Assembly (NCBI GenBank): GCA_963758205.1
Contig: CAVWUM010000002.1
Location: 744,001-808,000, forward strand
Direction of reading: 5' to 3'
DNA length: 64,000 nt
Source of the DNA: Owenweeksia sp963758205
GTDB lineage: Bacteria; Bacteroidota; Bacteroidia; Flavobacteriales; Schleiferiaceae
Shown: one piece after another, positions 53,018 through 62,558 of the stretch
Layout of the letters: each line of letters starts with the position of its first letter
Numbering within the stretch: the stretch's first letter is position 1
Notes under the pieces: model-generated
Databases searched by the model: none
What the model was told of the DNA's origin: nothing
What the model saw: the letters and a program-made list of their open reading frames with translations, nothing else
Program-made: the position numbers and the translations under genes

Positions 53018-53266
53018 AATTTGCCGATTACCAGCCAACCCTTTAAACTGATTATCCAATTGAGGGCTTAATCAACTTTGAGATAACCTATATTACCAGC
53101 TCTCGGAGTGAGTTGAATTTGTTAATAGAAAGTGATTTATCATTTTGCTTTCCACTTGCGGAGAAAAATATAGCTCAGGGCACTAGGCTGCCACAATCCA
53201 AAAATCAAAAAATCCTATTTTCGGTGGGGCCTTAACTCGGGGCTATTGAAAACAGACTGTAACGGT

Positions 53267-53971
53267 ATGACAACTAAAAGAACCAAAAGCTGGAAAAAGT
53301 ACACCTTTGAGTTTCTCTCCATTTTTATTGCTGTAATATCGGCATTTGCCCTTAATAACTGGAATGATAACCGCAAAAGCCGCAATGCCGAGAATAAGAT
53401 ATTGATAGAGATTCACAACGGGCTGGAGAAGGATCTTAGCGATATTCACCTCAATAAGGACGGACACAAAAAAGGTATGGCGGCTGTTGATTTTTTTAGA
53501 AACTTGCTTGGCAGGAAGGACGTTCCTACTGACTCCGTACTTTTTCACTACCACTACCTCACCCGTGATTTTATTTCAATCCAGAACATATCTGGTTATG
53601 AAACCCTAAAGTCGCGTGGACTTGAACTTATTGATGACGACTCGCTGCGAACCAAAATCATTTCGCTTTACGAATACGATTACAACACCTTAAGGAAACT
53701 GGAAGAGGATTACTTTGAACTGCAGTTTCAGGAAAACTACTTTAAGGATATAAACTCTTCCTTCGCTCACAATCTGCAGTTTAATGAGGATAAGCTGATC
53801 ACCGGCATAAAAACACCTCTTGAGGTAGATCCTGAAAATGAAAAAATACTACTCACCTATTTGTGGAAAATACAGGCCAACCGCAGTTTTATATTAAAAT
53901 ATTATGAGGAGGTGGAACGTAAGATTGTGGAGCTTAGAGGTGATATTGAGGAGGTGATTTTGAAGTACTGA
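53267..53971 (+). CDS. DUF6090-family membrane protein
   Basis: A protein of 234 residues from the ATG at 53267; the open frame extends to a TTG 21 bp upstream. The hallmark opening is one membrane helix followed by ALNNWNDNRK (FEFLSIFIAVISAFALNNWN). A helical extracytoplasmic region follows with ENKILIEIHNGLEKDL and YETLKSRGLELIDDDSLR. This is the plan of DUF6090, a family common in marine Bacteroidota and without known function. The 249 bp before it contain nothing clear. Confidence 0.82.
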   Translation: MTTKRTKSWKKYTFEFLSIFIAVISAFALNNWNDNRKSRNAENKILIEIHNGLEKDLSDIHLNKDGHKKGMAAVDFFRNLLGRKDVPTDSVLFHYHYLTRDFISIQNISGYETLKSRGLELIDDDSLRTKIISLYEYDYNTLRKLEEDYFELQFQENYFKDINSSFAHNLQFNEDKLITGIKTPLEVDPENEKILLTYLWKIQANRSFILKYYEEVERKIVELRGDIEEVILKY

Positions 53972-54080
53972 AAGTATTAAACATAATGCATGAGGCCGAC
54001 AAGTTAATCCGAAAAAATTCTATTATATTGAGAGCAACTTGAACCTCAACACAATCAATTTGTGCTCGACTAAATAAACT

Positions 54081-54575
54081 ATGACCGACATTTCCCCTAT
54101 AGAAGTAAACACTTTCCTCACTCACACACTTGTAGCAGTAGTTGGCGTATTATTAGCCAGAGTCTTTTCTAAAAGGTCTGAACGCATAAAACTAACTCTT
54201 GAACTGTATGAGAAATATAACTCCAATGTAATAATTGAAGCTCGCAATAAAAGTTGGCGTTTTCTTAAAACGGAATACGAAAATCAACCTATTTGGGAGT
54301 TGTATTCAGATAAGGAGCAGGCTCAAAGCGATCGATATGACGCTCTTATACAGGTTTCTTATTTCTGGTACTCTTTATACATTCTAGGTAAAAAACGAAT
54401 GGTACATAAACGTCTGGCCAAAGAACTTTTTAAGCAACAGTTTACTGCATGGCACGGGGCGCTGCAACCACTTTACAAGGCCACTGTATCGAACTCAGAA
54501 AAGGAAGGCAAGATGGATGAATGGCAAGAGTTCAATTATATGAACCAAAATTCACTAAACTGGTTGAAAAGCTGA
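54081..54575 (+). CDS. Hypothetical protein with one N-terminal membrane helix
   Basis: A 164-residue protein with one hydrophobic helix (FLTHTLVAVVGVLLARVF) and a helical, charged cytoplasmic-type remainder. It resembles DUF4760-like single-pass proteins in plan only. I cannot assign a family. Confidence 0.65.
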   Translation: MTDISPIEVNTFLTHTLVAVVGVLLARVFSKRSERIKLTLELYEKYNSNVIIEARNKSWRFLKTEYENQPIWELYSDKEQAQSDRYDALIQVSYFWYSLYILGKKRMVHKRLAKELFKQQFTAWHGALQPLYKATVSNSEKEGKMDEWQEFNYMNQNSLNWLKS

Positions 54576-54703
54576 ACATCTATTTTATTGACTTACCAAA
54601 GATGTTTAGTTAATGTCGTAAAATTGCTTCTGCACTTGTAAAGTTGTAAAGAAACATTCTCACCACTACCACCCCTTAGTACCTTAGTAAAAAAAATAAT
54701 CCA

Positions 54704-55093
54704 ATGGCGAAAAAAGGACCAATGCCCAATTTTAGCACTGTTGACGATTATATAGCTCATCAGCCTGAAGAGGCACAGAAAATGCTAAATGAGTTGAGAT
54801 CGATTATAAAGGAAGCCGCGCCAGATGTTAAAGAGGTATTGAACTATAAGGTTCCCGCTTTTACGCTGCTGCCGGATGGCAAAAGAGACCAACAGATAAT
54901 GATGGCCGGCTATGCAAAGTTTGTGGGCTTCTACCCCTTCCCTACTACCATGGCTGCTTTTGCAGAAGAGCTGAAAGACTACAAACAGGGGAAGGGCTCG
55001 GTGCAGTTTCCACTTAACAAACCACTGCCAAAAGAGCTTATCAGTGAAATGGTAAAGTACAGAAGAGATGAGTTACTGAAAGGCCGCAAATAG
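54704..55093 (+). CDS. DUF1801 (YdhG-like) protein
   Basis: A 129-residue protein of the DUF1801 family. VDDYIAHQPEEAQKMLNELRSIIKEAAPDVKEVLNYKVPAF is the family core and VGFYPFPTTMAAFAEEL with GSVQFPLNKPLP the second half. It is related to frataxin-fold and YdhG proteins sometimes called iron chaperones; the real function is not settled. Confidence 0.88.
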   Translation: MAKKGPMPNFSTVDDYIAHQPEEAQKMLNELRSIIKEAAPDVKEVLNYKVPAFTLLPDGKRDQQIMMAGYAKFVGFYPFPTTMAAFAEELKDYKQGKGSVQFPLNKPLPKELISEMVKYRRDELLKGRK

Positions 55094-55105
55094 GTTCAGG
55101 CATTT

Positions 55106-55708
55106 TTATTCATTAAGCCCCCAGGGTATCCTGGCAATTTCCCCATCTACATAATCCCGCAATAGCGGAAAAAACCTGCGAAACTCATCTTCAAATTTTG
55201 AGTAATCGCTAAACATATCAGCCACTGCACTTTTCATGGAGTTGGTAAAGGATGCCCTCCGGCTCATGCCCGAAAATACTCTCTCCAAACCACTTCTTTC
55301 CCCATAACTCACCAGCCAGTTTCCCTCTTCCATATAGGGCAACATTCGCTGCACGGGTACGGGTAGTTCATCCCACCGCCTGTGAAATAAATCATAGGCA
55401 TTTTGGGCAAACTCAGTGAGCGGAGTGTCGCTGTAATCCCCAAAGTTTTTAGCCAGAAAATGATCGTAAAGAATATCAACCACCACAGGACTATACTTGC
55501 TTTGGGTTGGGCGAAGGCGCTCCTTACTCTCTTCCACTATGGCATGGTTATCCGTAAAGAAGTCTATTTTATGATGCAGTTTTATGCCTTCCACAACTTC
55601 CGGCTTAAACTGCCCCCACTCTGCACTGCGTGTAGAGTCGGCAATAAAGTTGCCCACCATAATATCGTCATCATTATTGGAGAGAAGAAGATGTGCGAGA
55701 AAGTTCAT
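55106..55708 (-). CDS. acpH: Acyl carrier protein phosphodiesterase
   Basis: A 200-residue HD-like phosphodiesterase that removes the 4'-phosphopantetheine arm from acyl carrier protein. MNFLAHLLLSNNDDDIMVGNFIAD and LHHKIDFFTDNHAIV show the metal-binding His/Asp residues, and VVVDILYDHFLAKNF the second cluster. The length is normal for AcpH. A -7 box lies at 55722-55729. It is convergent with the DUF1801 gene, with a 12-bp gap. Confidence 0.9.
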   Translation of the reverse strand: MNFLAHLLLSNNDDDIMVGNFIADSTRSAEWGQFKPEVVEGIKLHHKIDFFTDNHAIVEESKERLRPTQSKYSPVVVDILYDHFLAKNFGDYSDTPLTEFAQNAYDLFHRRWDELPVPVQRMLPYMEEGNWLVSYGERSGLERVFSGMSRRASFTNSMKSAVADMFSDYSKFEDEFRRFFPLLRDYVDGEIARIPWGLNE

Positions 55709-55721
55709 CAGGAAATTTTTG

Positions 55722-55729
55722 CAAAGGTA
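55722..55729 (-). promoter_or_regulatory. -7 promoter box of acpH
   Basis: On the minus strand the sequence is TACCTTTG, an exact TAnnTTTG match, 14 bp before the acpH start codon. Confidence 0.55.
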
Positions 55730-55769
55730 GGTGCGAATAGAAGATAAGTAAGAACCATCCTAAAATGAG

Positions 55770-55802
55770 AATCCCCGCTCTTCGGGAAGAAAAGCGGGGA
55801 TT
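55770..55802 (-). terminator. Hairpin after purS
   Basis: AATCCCCGCT (55770-55779) pairs perfectly with AGCGGGGATT (55793-55802), and the loop can form a small CTTC/GAAG stem of its own. It lies 53 bp past the purS stop. The T-run on the minus strand is weak (TCTCATTTTAG). Confidence 0.75.
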
Positions 55803-55854
55803 ACAGTTCCGATTAAAAAACCTCAATCCTATTCCTCAAATATAGAATTAATTT

Positions 55855-56106
55855 TTAATTCTCAGTGATTTCGTATTGAAAACTTTCAGTGATTTGATTG
55901 GCCAAAAGCTTTTTGCAGGCCTCCTCTACTTTTTGTGCCGCAGCATCCTTACTGTCAGCCTCCACTTCAAGGCTAATATGCTTACCAATGCGCACCCCTG
56001 AAATTTCAGGAAGACCCACATTTTTCATGCTGTTGCTAACGGCTTTCCCCTGTGGGTCAAGCAGTGCTTTGTGAGGCATGATATCTATTTCTGCAGTAAA
56101 CTTCAT
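55855..56106 (-). CDS. purS: Phosphoribosylformylglycinamidine synthase subunit PurS
   Basis: An 83-residue protein matching PurS, the small dimeric subunit that joins PurL and PurQ in the fourth step of purine synthesis. FTAEIDIMPHKALLDPQGKAV is the family opening, and VRIGKHISLEVEADS and KKLLANQITESFQYEI follow. The start overlaps the pssA stop by 4 bp, an unusual pairing with a lipid gene; purL and purQ are not in the window. Confidence 0.9.
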   Translation of the reverse strand: MKFTAEIDIMPHKALLDPQGKAVSNSMKNVGLPEISGVRIGKHISLEVEADSKDAAAQKVEEACKKLLANQITESFQYEITEN

Positions 56107-56807
56107 GATCTATTTGGTTTAAATATAAGCGATAAAATAAGGTACAAAGGTATGATAAAGGCCAACGCCCTAAAACGGAAAACCACCATCAAAATAGCAA
56201 TCAATAGTACCAGTACTATGCGACCTTTGTTTTCGGCCCACTTCAGGTTTTTTACTTTGAGCGACATCAGCGGAAGCTCAGCTACCAAAAGAAACGATGT
56301 AATAAGTGTTATGGCCGTAAGGAAGAAGGGGTGCAGCAATATGCTTTTTACCGTGCCTTCATCTGAATTAATAGCCCACAACCCCAGTGACAACAGTAGT
56401 ATGGTATTGGCCGGTGTTGGCATCCCAATAAAATAATCTGCCTGGCGGGTATCAATATTAAACTTACCGAGCCTTAATGCCGAAAAAAGTGGTATTAACA
56501 GGGCGATATAGGGCAAAAAGCCTACACTGGGTTCACCGCTCATCCACGACATTTCGAACAACTTAAAAACAAAAAGTCCGGGTACCACACCAAAGCTCAC
56601 CAGGTCGGCAAGGCTATCCAGCTGTTTACCCAACTCCGAATGCACACCCAGTAATCTCGCGGCAAAACCATCCAGAAAATCAAATACCAATGATAGCCCT
56701 ATAAGCACGGCCACCAGGGTGTAATCGCCACCAAAAATGGCCACAATAGCCAGTAGGCCACAGGCCAGGTTAGAAAGTGTAAGTAGATTGGGAATGTAAC
56801 TTTTCAA
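56103..56807 (-). CDS. pssA: CDP-diacylglycerol-serine O-phosphatidyltransferase
   Basis: An inner-membrane CDP-alcohol phosphatidyltransferase that makes phosphatidylserine, the precursor of phosphatidylethanolamine. The family motif is spread over DFLDGFAARLLGVHSELGKQLDSLADLVSFG (D-G-A-R-G-D-D pattern, about residues 55-85). Several helices follow. No ATG is available. A TTG at 56807 gives MKSYIPNLLTLSNLACGLLA, the normal family start, and a further TTG exists at 56840. The product is about 234 residues. It is coupled to purS downstream. Confidence 0.92.
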   Translation of the reverse strand: MKSYIPNLLTLSNLACGLLAIVAIFGGDYTLVAVLIGLSLVFDFLDGFAARLLGVHSELGKQLDSLADLVSFGVVPGLFVFKLFEMSWMSGEPSVGFLPYIALLIPLFSALRLGKFNIDTRQADYFIGMPTPANTILLLSLGLWAINSDEGTVKSILLHPFFLTAITLITSFLLVAELPLMSLKVKNLKWAENKGRIVLVLLIAILMVVFRFRALAFIIPLYLILSLIFKPNRS

Positions 56808-56891
56808 AATGTGAAAGTGGTTTACGCAATAAGTCTGCAAATATGAAGTTTTTACAGCGGATTCCTTTTATTTGCCAAAACGTATCACGTA

Positions 56892-57983
56892 TTGAAAAAG
56901 CTCGTCTTACTCCTTTTACTTGCCCCGGTATTACTTATTGGGCAGGGTCGTAAATACAGCAACGAATTTTTAAACATTGGTGTGGATGCCAAAGCCCTGG
57001 GCATGAGCAATGCCGTGGTAGCCACCGCCAATGATGTAACTGCCGGGTACTGGAACCCCGCTGGTTTGGCCGGTATAACCAAAGGGTGGCAGGCTGCCGC
57101 TATGCATGCCGAGTACTTTGCCAGTATTGCCCAGTATGACTATCTGGCTTTTGCCATGCCTGTAGATGCTGTAAGCACCGTGGGCGTATCGGTAATCCGG
57201 TTTGGTGTTGATGATATTTTAGATACTACTGAGCTGATTGATAAAGATGGTAATGTGGATTACGATCGCATCAGCAAGTTTTCAGCAGCTGATTATGCCC
57301 TGTTGTTTTCCTATGCCCGTATGGCTAAAACCATCCCTAACTTACGCTATGGCGGAAACGCAAAAATTATTTATCGACATATAGGTGATTTTGCCAGCGC
57401 TATTGGTTTTGGATTTGACCTGGGTGCACAATACACTATTAAAAAATGGCAATTTGGTGCCAACCTTCGAGATGTTACCAGCACCTTTAACTCATGGAGT
57501 TACAATGAGGATAAGTTGAATCAGGCTTTTGCTAATACCAATAATCAAACAACAGGCGGGCAAAATGAGCTTCCAACTGAAAATCTTGAATTGACCATAC
57601 CCAGCCTTATGGTAGGTGTGGGCCGCAAATTTGAAATTGGCGAGAAATACAGCCTGCACACCGAACTTAACGGTACTATGACCTTTGCCGGACGTGAAAA
57701 TACTTTGGTTTCTGCGGACTTTGGTAACATCAGCCCCAACTTTGGTTTTGAACTTGGTTATAAGGATTTCGTATTCTTAAGAGGTGGTGTGGGCAACGTA
57801 ACCCGCTCGCGCAATTTTGATGGCAGCCAGTATTATACTGTGCAACCTACTATGGGTATAGGTTTTAACTACCGCGGCATATCTATTGACTACGCCCTTA
57901 CCAACATCGCCAATGCTAATGATGTGCTCTACAGCAATACTTTCTCTTTGAAATTTAACTTTGCGGACTTCAAAAGAAGTTAG
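56892..57983 (+). CDS. PorV/PorQ-family outer-membrane protein
   Basis: A 363-residue beta-barrel of the PorV/PorQ (UPF0164, FadL-like) family. The signal peptide is KKLVLLLLLAPVLLIGQ. FLNIGVDAKALGMSNAVVATANDVTAGYWNPAGLAG is the family signature and the last strand is NTFSLKFNFADF. PorV-type proteins serve the type IX secretion system as shuttle or attachment factors, and several paralogues per genome exist, so the exact role is open. The start is a TTG at 56892 directly before MKKLVLLLL-like sequence. It is divergent from pssA. Confidence 0.85.
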   Translation: MKKLVLLLLLAPVLLIGQGRKYSNEFLNIGVDAKALGMSNAVVATANDVTAGYWNPAGLAGITKGWQAAAMHAEYFASIAQYDYLAFAMPVDAVSTVGVSVIRFGVDDILDTTELIDKDGNVDYDRISKFSAADYALLFSYARMAKTIPNLRYGGNAKIIYRHIGDFASAIGFGFDLGAQYTIKKWQFGANLRDVTSTFNSWSYNEDKLNQAFANTNNQTTGGQNELPTENLELTIPSLMVGVGRKFEIGEKYSLHTELNGTMTFAGRENTLVSADFGNISPNFGFELGYKDFVFLRGGVGNVTRSRNFDGSQYYTVQPTMGIGFNYRGISIDYALTNIANANDVLYSNTFSLKFNFADFKRS

Positions 57984-57985
57984 AC

Positions 57986-58922
57986 TTAATGCTGAACCAT
58001 TTTTACTAATAAGCCTTCTTCAAAAAACTCCTCTCTATAAATTTCACCTTCTTCTTCACCGCTGGTGTGATAGTTAACGAAATAATAGCACAGACCATCT
58101 TTATATAATTTTTCACTCCGCACCCTTCCATAACTATGGTAAGATTGGGATTTTACCAGTTTTCCGTTTTGATAAAAAAGCATGTTCTCTCCTTCAAATG
58201 TTGTTGCCACTTCAGGTTGCCCCACGAATGTCCCCTTAAGAGTAATTGTATCGAAAGAATGATTATACCTAATCAGCAGCTTTCGTTTAAATGACCCCAC
58301 ATCGCCAAAGGCATTTTTTATAACTAATGTAAACCGTACGGTGTCCCCTGGTTTATAACCTCCTCTATACCCATAGCTCCAATAATTATCTAAGTGATAA
58401 AATATCAACTTCTTCTCGTGCTTCTATGGGCTGCGGGTATAGATTATTTCTGCCTGTATTTACCATTTCAAAAATTATTGTATCCATTACTCCATATGAT
58501 AATGTGTCCAGGTTAAAATCCTTCTTTAGAACCTTAATTGTGGTACTCCTTTTTTTTATTCTCCCCTTTATATTCACATAGCGATTATAATTCTTGGCAT
58601 TGGATCTTATGTAAATTGTTCTATTGAAATTCCCCTCTCTCCCCTCGGTACAGAAAATAATAAAAAAACTAGCTCTCTCTTTAGGTTGGATTTTCACACG
58701 CGGCCAACGGCTTGCAAAAAGGCCTCCATCACTTGATGAAATACCTGAAATAATCAACGCTGAATCCCCAGTGTTTGTAAACCATATCTCCCTTCTATAT
58801 GTAGTATCTGAATAAATCATGTCCCAATCCTTAAGATCGGTTTCAGAGTCAAAAGTTATTTCTGGTTGACCCATTAAAAGTGCGGGCAAAAAGATTGTTA
58901 ATGACAGAATGAAATTTTTCAT
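57986..58922 (-). pseudogene. DUF1573-like exported protein, frame broken by one base
   Basis: The start is the ATG at 58922 (KNFILSLTIFLPALLMGQ signal peptide). The first part has a DUF1573 Ig-like domain (YRREIWFTNTGDSALIISGISSSDGG). At 58399-58402 an AAAA run (TTTT on the coding strand) breaks the frame. Removing one T joins EEVDI to YHLDNYWSYGY and then to PGDTVRFTLVIKNAFGDVGSFKRKLLIRYN, a second Ig-like domain. The C-terminal about 50 residues resemble MORN-like text (LFYQNGKLVKSQSYHSYGRV). The whole would be about 311 residues. Confidence 0.72.
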
Positions 58923-58968
58923 AAAAGCTGATTTACATTTCACCTTCTCAAAAGCTATTCCCACTTTA

Positions 58969-58976
58969 TACCTTTG
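58969..58976 (+). promoter_or_regulatory. -7 promoter box of lnt
   Basis: TACCTTTG is an exact match to TAnnTTTG, 20 bp before the lnt start codon and directly after the start of the divergent DUF1573 gene. Confidence 0.5.
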
Positions 58977-58996
58977 CGGCCTTTAGCCACTCATAA

Positions 58997-60604
58997 ATGA
59001 TACTAAGACTTTTACCCGCCCTACTTACCCCCGTTTTACTTTGGTTGGCCTGGCCGGGTATCGGTTTTACCCCTTTTCTTTTTGTGGCCTTTATCCCCAT
59101 GCTTTGGGTTGAGCACTCCCTTACGGGAGAAAAAAACGGGGGCCGCACCTGGTTTTTATTCTCATGGCTGGCCTTTGGGTTATTTAACATTTTATGCACC
59201 TGGTGGCTAATAAACGCTCATTGGAGTGGAGTGCTTATGACAACCGTTATAAATGGTGGTTTAATGGCTTTGGTAATGGCCATCTTCAGGTTTATAAAGA
59301 ATAAATTAGGGGCACAGCGTGGCTATGTTTCCATACCATTTTTATGGATATGCCTGGAGGTGCTGCATAAAAACTGGGACCTTAGCTTTCCGTGGCTTAA
59401 TTTAGGCAACGGCTTTGCCAACCTTGTAGAATGGGTACAGTGGTATGAGCATGTGGGGGCCTTTGGGGGCACATTCTGGATCTGGGTGGTAAACCTACTC
59501 CTGTTCTGGTGCTTACGCATTTATCTGCAAACCAGAGAATTCAAGCCTTTCATGTTCCGGAGCATCGCTGTAATCCTGCTTTTAATCATTCTGCCAGCTT
59601 CTCTTTCCTATTTACGTTATCTCAATTATGAGGAAAAAGGTACACCCGCCAAAATAGTGGTGGTACAACCAAATATTGATACTTACACGGAAAAGAACAT
59701 CCTTACCAATACGGAGCAGGCCACAAAATTTATGCGCCTGGCCAACCTTAAATTAAATGATTCAATAGACTTTCTTATTGGGCCCGAGGATTTACTGGCG
59801 GAGGGTGTTTACCAGGATCAGATTAATAGCTCGGAAGCATTATCCGTTCTGCGAAGCGGAATTGATCAGTACCCCAATCTTAATATAATTGTGGGAGGCA
59901 CCACGCTGCGCTATTACAAAACCGGTGAGCAGAGTAATTCGTCCAGACCTTTTACCAGTGGTGATGGTTACTACGATGCTTTTAACTCCGCCCTTTTTAT
60001 CAATAATAAAGAGGAAGAAGTGCAACTTTACCATAAATCCAAACTGGTGGCTGGTGTAGAAATGTTTCCGTTTGCCAAAACCCTTAAACCCATTTTGGGC
60101 GGCCTGGTGGAGAGCATGGGCGGAGCTACCGGTGGTTTGGCCACACAGGCCAGCCGTGATGTATTTGTTTCAACCAATGAAAAATTCAGAGCGGCACCAC
60201 TCATTTGCTGGGAAAGTGATTTTGGAGAATATGTAACGGGCTATGTACGTAATGGGGCCAATATCCTAACGGTGATAACCAATGATGATTGGTGGGGAAA
60301 TACACCGGGGCATGTGCAGCACCTGCATTACTCCCGCCTGCGGGCTATTGAAAACCGCAGAGCTGTGGCACGGTCGGGTAACACGGGCATTTCATGCTTT
60401 ATCAACCAGCGAGGTGATGTGCTACAGGCTACCACTTATAAACAAGATGCCGTAATTGAAGGAACCGTATTGGCCAATAATAATCTTACGTATTACTCTC
60501 GCACGGGTGATTTCATAGGTCGTGTAGCTCTGTTTATTGCCGGGTTTATGCTGTTGTTTGCTTTTGTGAGAGGGTATTTAAGGAAGGTTAATTCGCAGGT
60601 GTAG
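58997..60604 (+). CDS. lnt: Apolipoprotein N-acyltransferase
   Basis: A 535-residue inner-membrane enzyme that adds the third acyl chain to lipoproteins. About six helices fill the first 200 residues. A periplasmic nitrilase-type domain follows with the Glu-Lys-Cys triad: LIGPEDLLAEG, YHKSKLVAGVEMFPF and PLICWESDFGEYV. ITNDDWWGNTPGHVQHLHYSRLRAIENRRAVARSGNTG is the typical Lnt stretch, and a last helix ends the protein. The many lipoproteins in this window would be its clients. Confidence 0.93.
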   Translation: MILRLLPALLTPVLLWLAWPGIGFTPFLFVAFIPMLWVEHSLTGEKNGGRTWFLFSWLAFGLFNILCTWWLINAHWSGVLMTTVINGGLMALVMAIFRFIKNKLGAQRGYVSIPFLWICLEVLHKNWDLSFPWLNLGNGFANLVEWVQWYEHVGAFGGTFWIWVVNLLLFWCLRIYLQTREFKPFMFRSIAVILLLIILPASLSYLRYLNYEEKGTPAKIVVVQPNIDTYTEKNILTNTEQATKFMRLANLKLNDSIDFLIGPEDLLAEGVYQDQINSSEALSVLRSGIDQYPNLNIIVGGTTLRYYKTGEQSNSSRPFTSGDGYYDAFNSALFINNKEEEVQLYHKSKLVAGVEMFPFAKTLKPILGGLVESMGGATGGLATQASRDVFVSTNEKFRAAPLICWESDFGEYVTGYVRNGANILTVITNDDWWGNTPGHVQHLHYSRLRAIENRRAVARSGNTGISCFINQRGDVLQATTYKQDAVIEGTVLANNNLTYYSRTGDFIGRVALFIAGFMLLFAFVRGYLRKVNSQV

Positions 60605-60770
60605 AAAACATCATCACGCACCCGCCCGGATGAACACGGTTCGGACAGGGATAACGCTGATTTAGCAGATCTATTAGTGATGAATTTTGGTGGCGAAACG
60701 AATTTGGTTTTCAAACTCCTAATTCCAAATTCCTATTTACCTTTCTCGCTCCATTATTAAATCCAAGTTT

Positions 60771-61250
60771 ATGAAAACCTCTCTTCTCTCTCTTACCTTG
60801 CTATTTTCGTCTCTATTGTTTTCACAGAATAAGCCCTATGATGAAGTGGCGGCTATAAAAGAGGTTATTCAGGAAGCCTATGTAGATGGCATTTTCAATG
60901 AAGGTTATATGCGCTCTATAGATTTAAGTTTTAGCGATCATTTTGAATCTATTGGTCTTTTGGAAAATGATGAAACTGTGGTAGAAACCATTGCACAATG
61001 GAAAGAACTGGTGCGTAAAAGAGAGGCCGAAGGCTATTACCCCGTGCCTCCCTCGGAGCATGTAACGGTAAAGTATCTGCATGTAGAAGTATCGCGTACA
61101 GTGGCCAATGTGAAACTGGAATTTTTGGTAGGCGGAGTACCCAAGTATATCGACTTTCTGGCGCTATATAAGTTCAGTGGCGGCTGGAAGATTGTTAACC
61201 GTACCTACCACGCTATAGATGAGGCCGACCGCAAGAAAACCAAGAAGTGA
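60771..61250 (+). CDS. Exported NTF2-like (lumazine-binding-like) protein
   Basis: A 159-residue protein with a signal peptide (KTSLLSLTLLFSSLLFSQ). The NTF2 fold of the putative lumazine-binding family is seen in IKEVIQEAYVDGIFNEGYM and in LEFLVGGVPKYIDFLALYKFSGGWKIVNRTYH. The function is unknown. Its stop overlaps the start of the cupin gene (TGATG), so they are coupled. Confidence 0.85.
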   Translation: MKTSLLSLTLLFSSLLFSQNKPYDEVAAIKEVIQEAYVDGIFNEGYMRSIDLSFSDHFESIGLLENDETVVETIAQWKELVRKREAEGYYPVPPSEHVTVKYLHVEVSRTVANVKLEFLVGGVPKYIDFLALYKFSGGWKIVNRTYHAIDEADRKKTKK

Positions 61251-61615
61251 TGCCCATCCAAAAAGTCAACATCAATAAAAAGTTTGAAACCTTCAGTGAC
61301 CATTGGCACCCGCGTATTGTGGGCAGGTTAAATGGGCAGGAAGTGAAACTTGCTAAACTGAAAGGAGAATTCGTTTGGCATAAGCACGACCATGAGGACG
61401 AAATGTTCCTCATAATCAGTGGCACCTTAAAAATGGAATTGGAGGACAAAACCCTGTTTTTAGAAGAAGGTGAATTTGTTATCATCCCGAAAGGAACCCT
61501 GCACCGCCCGGTAGCTGATGATGAAGTAAAAGTGATGCTGTTTGAACCTGCGGGTACGCTGAATACGGGTGATGCCGGTGGAGAGCTTACAAGAAAAGAA
61601 GTTGAGGAAATATGA
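61250..61615 (+). CDS. Cupin-domain protein
   Basis: A 121-residue single cupin. Motif 1 is FVWHKHDHEDEMFLIISGTLKM with the metal-binding histidines and glutamate, and motif 2 is GEFVIIPKGTLHRPVA with the last histidine. The metal site looks complete. The substrate is unknown. It starts on the last base of the preceding stop and ends overlapping the M28 peptidase start, giving a tight three-gene operon. Confidence 0.9.
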   Translation: MPIQKVNINKKFETFSDHWHPRIVGRLNGQEVKLAKLKGEFVWHKHDHEDEMFLIISGTLKMELEDKTLFLEEGEFVIIPKGTLHRPVADDEVKVMLFEPAGTLNTGDAGGELTRKEVEEI

Positions 61616-62544
61616 TGAACAACGCTCTGCTCAAGGCTATTTTACTGTCCTTTTGTTTTTGGTTTGGATTCAGTACCAATCTTATTGCACAAGCTGATAC
61701 AACCGTAATCAAATCCCACTTTCAAAACATCCTCCAAACGGAGAATTTCAGAAACTACCGAAATCCGGAGGCCCTTAACCAAACGGCCCGGTATATTTTT
61801 AATCAATTTCAAAAGTTTGCTGATACCGTTTACTACCAAACCTACAGGATAAATGGTACTGAGTATAAAAATGTAGTGTGCTCATTTGGCACCGGCAACG
61901 TGGAGCACATTGTAGTGGGCGCACATTATGATGTTTGTGGTATGCAGGATGGTGCCGATGATAATGCGAGCGGTGTGGTAGGTATTTTAGAACTGGCGCG
62001 CCTGCTAAAGGGTAAAAGCCTCCACTATCAAATTGATTTGGTAGCCTACACCTTGGAAGAGCCACCCTATTTCAGTTCTAAAAACATGGGCAGTTACATC
62101 CACGCCAAATCTCTGCATGATGCACAAACCGCGGTAAAGGGTATGATAGCATTGGAGATGATTGGCTATTTTAAGGATGCTAAAAATACACAGAGCTATC
62201 CCCTTGACCTTCTCAAACTCTTTTACGGAAGCCGTGGAGATTATATTACCCTGGTCAAAAAATTTGGAGCGGGCAAGTTTGTGCGTAGGTTCTCAAAACG
62301 CTTTAAAAAAGCCAAAACCATCAAAACCAAAAAGTTTACCGGACCGCCAGCTTTGCCGGGTATTGACTTTTCGGATCATAGAAACTACTGGGAATTTGGC
62401 TGGCCAGCGTTGATGATAACCGATACCGCATTTTACCGAAACCAAAATTATCATCAAAGCACTGACACCCTGAAAACCCTGGACTTATACCGAATGGCAA
62501 AAGTGATAGATAGTATGCTTGAAGCTTTGCTGAACTTTAAATAA
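61612..62544 (+). CDS. M28-family zinc peptidase
   Basis: A 310-residue exported aminopeptidase-like enzyme with a signal peptide (ILLSFCFWFGFSTNLIAQ). The zinc ligands and catalytic acid are in VVGAHYDVCG, DGADDNASGVVG, AYTLEEPPYF and the late histidine in NYHQSTDTLKTLD. The M28 fold is complete, so it should be active, in the periplasm or outside. A basic insert (FSKRFKKAKTIKTKKF) before the last domain is unusual. It is the third gene of the NTF2-cupin-peptidase operon. Confidence 0.88.
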   Translation: MMNNALLKAILLSFCFWFGFSTNLIAQADTTVIKSHFQNILQTENFRNYRNPEALNQTARYIFNQFQKFADTVYYQTYRINGTEYKNVVCSFGTGNVEHIVVGAHYDVCGMQDGADDNASGVVGILELARLLKGKSLHYQIDLVAYTLEEPPYFSSKNMGSYIHAKSLHDAQTAVKGMIALEMIGYFKDAKNTQSYPLDLLKLFYGSRGDYITLVKKFGAGKFVRRFSKRFKKAKTIKTKKFTGPPALPGIDFSDHRNYWEFGWPALMITDTAFYRNQNYHQSTDTLKTLDLYRMAKVIDSMLEALLNFK

Positions 62545-62558
62545 AGGGTGGCTGTAGT

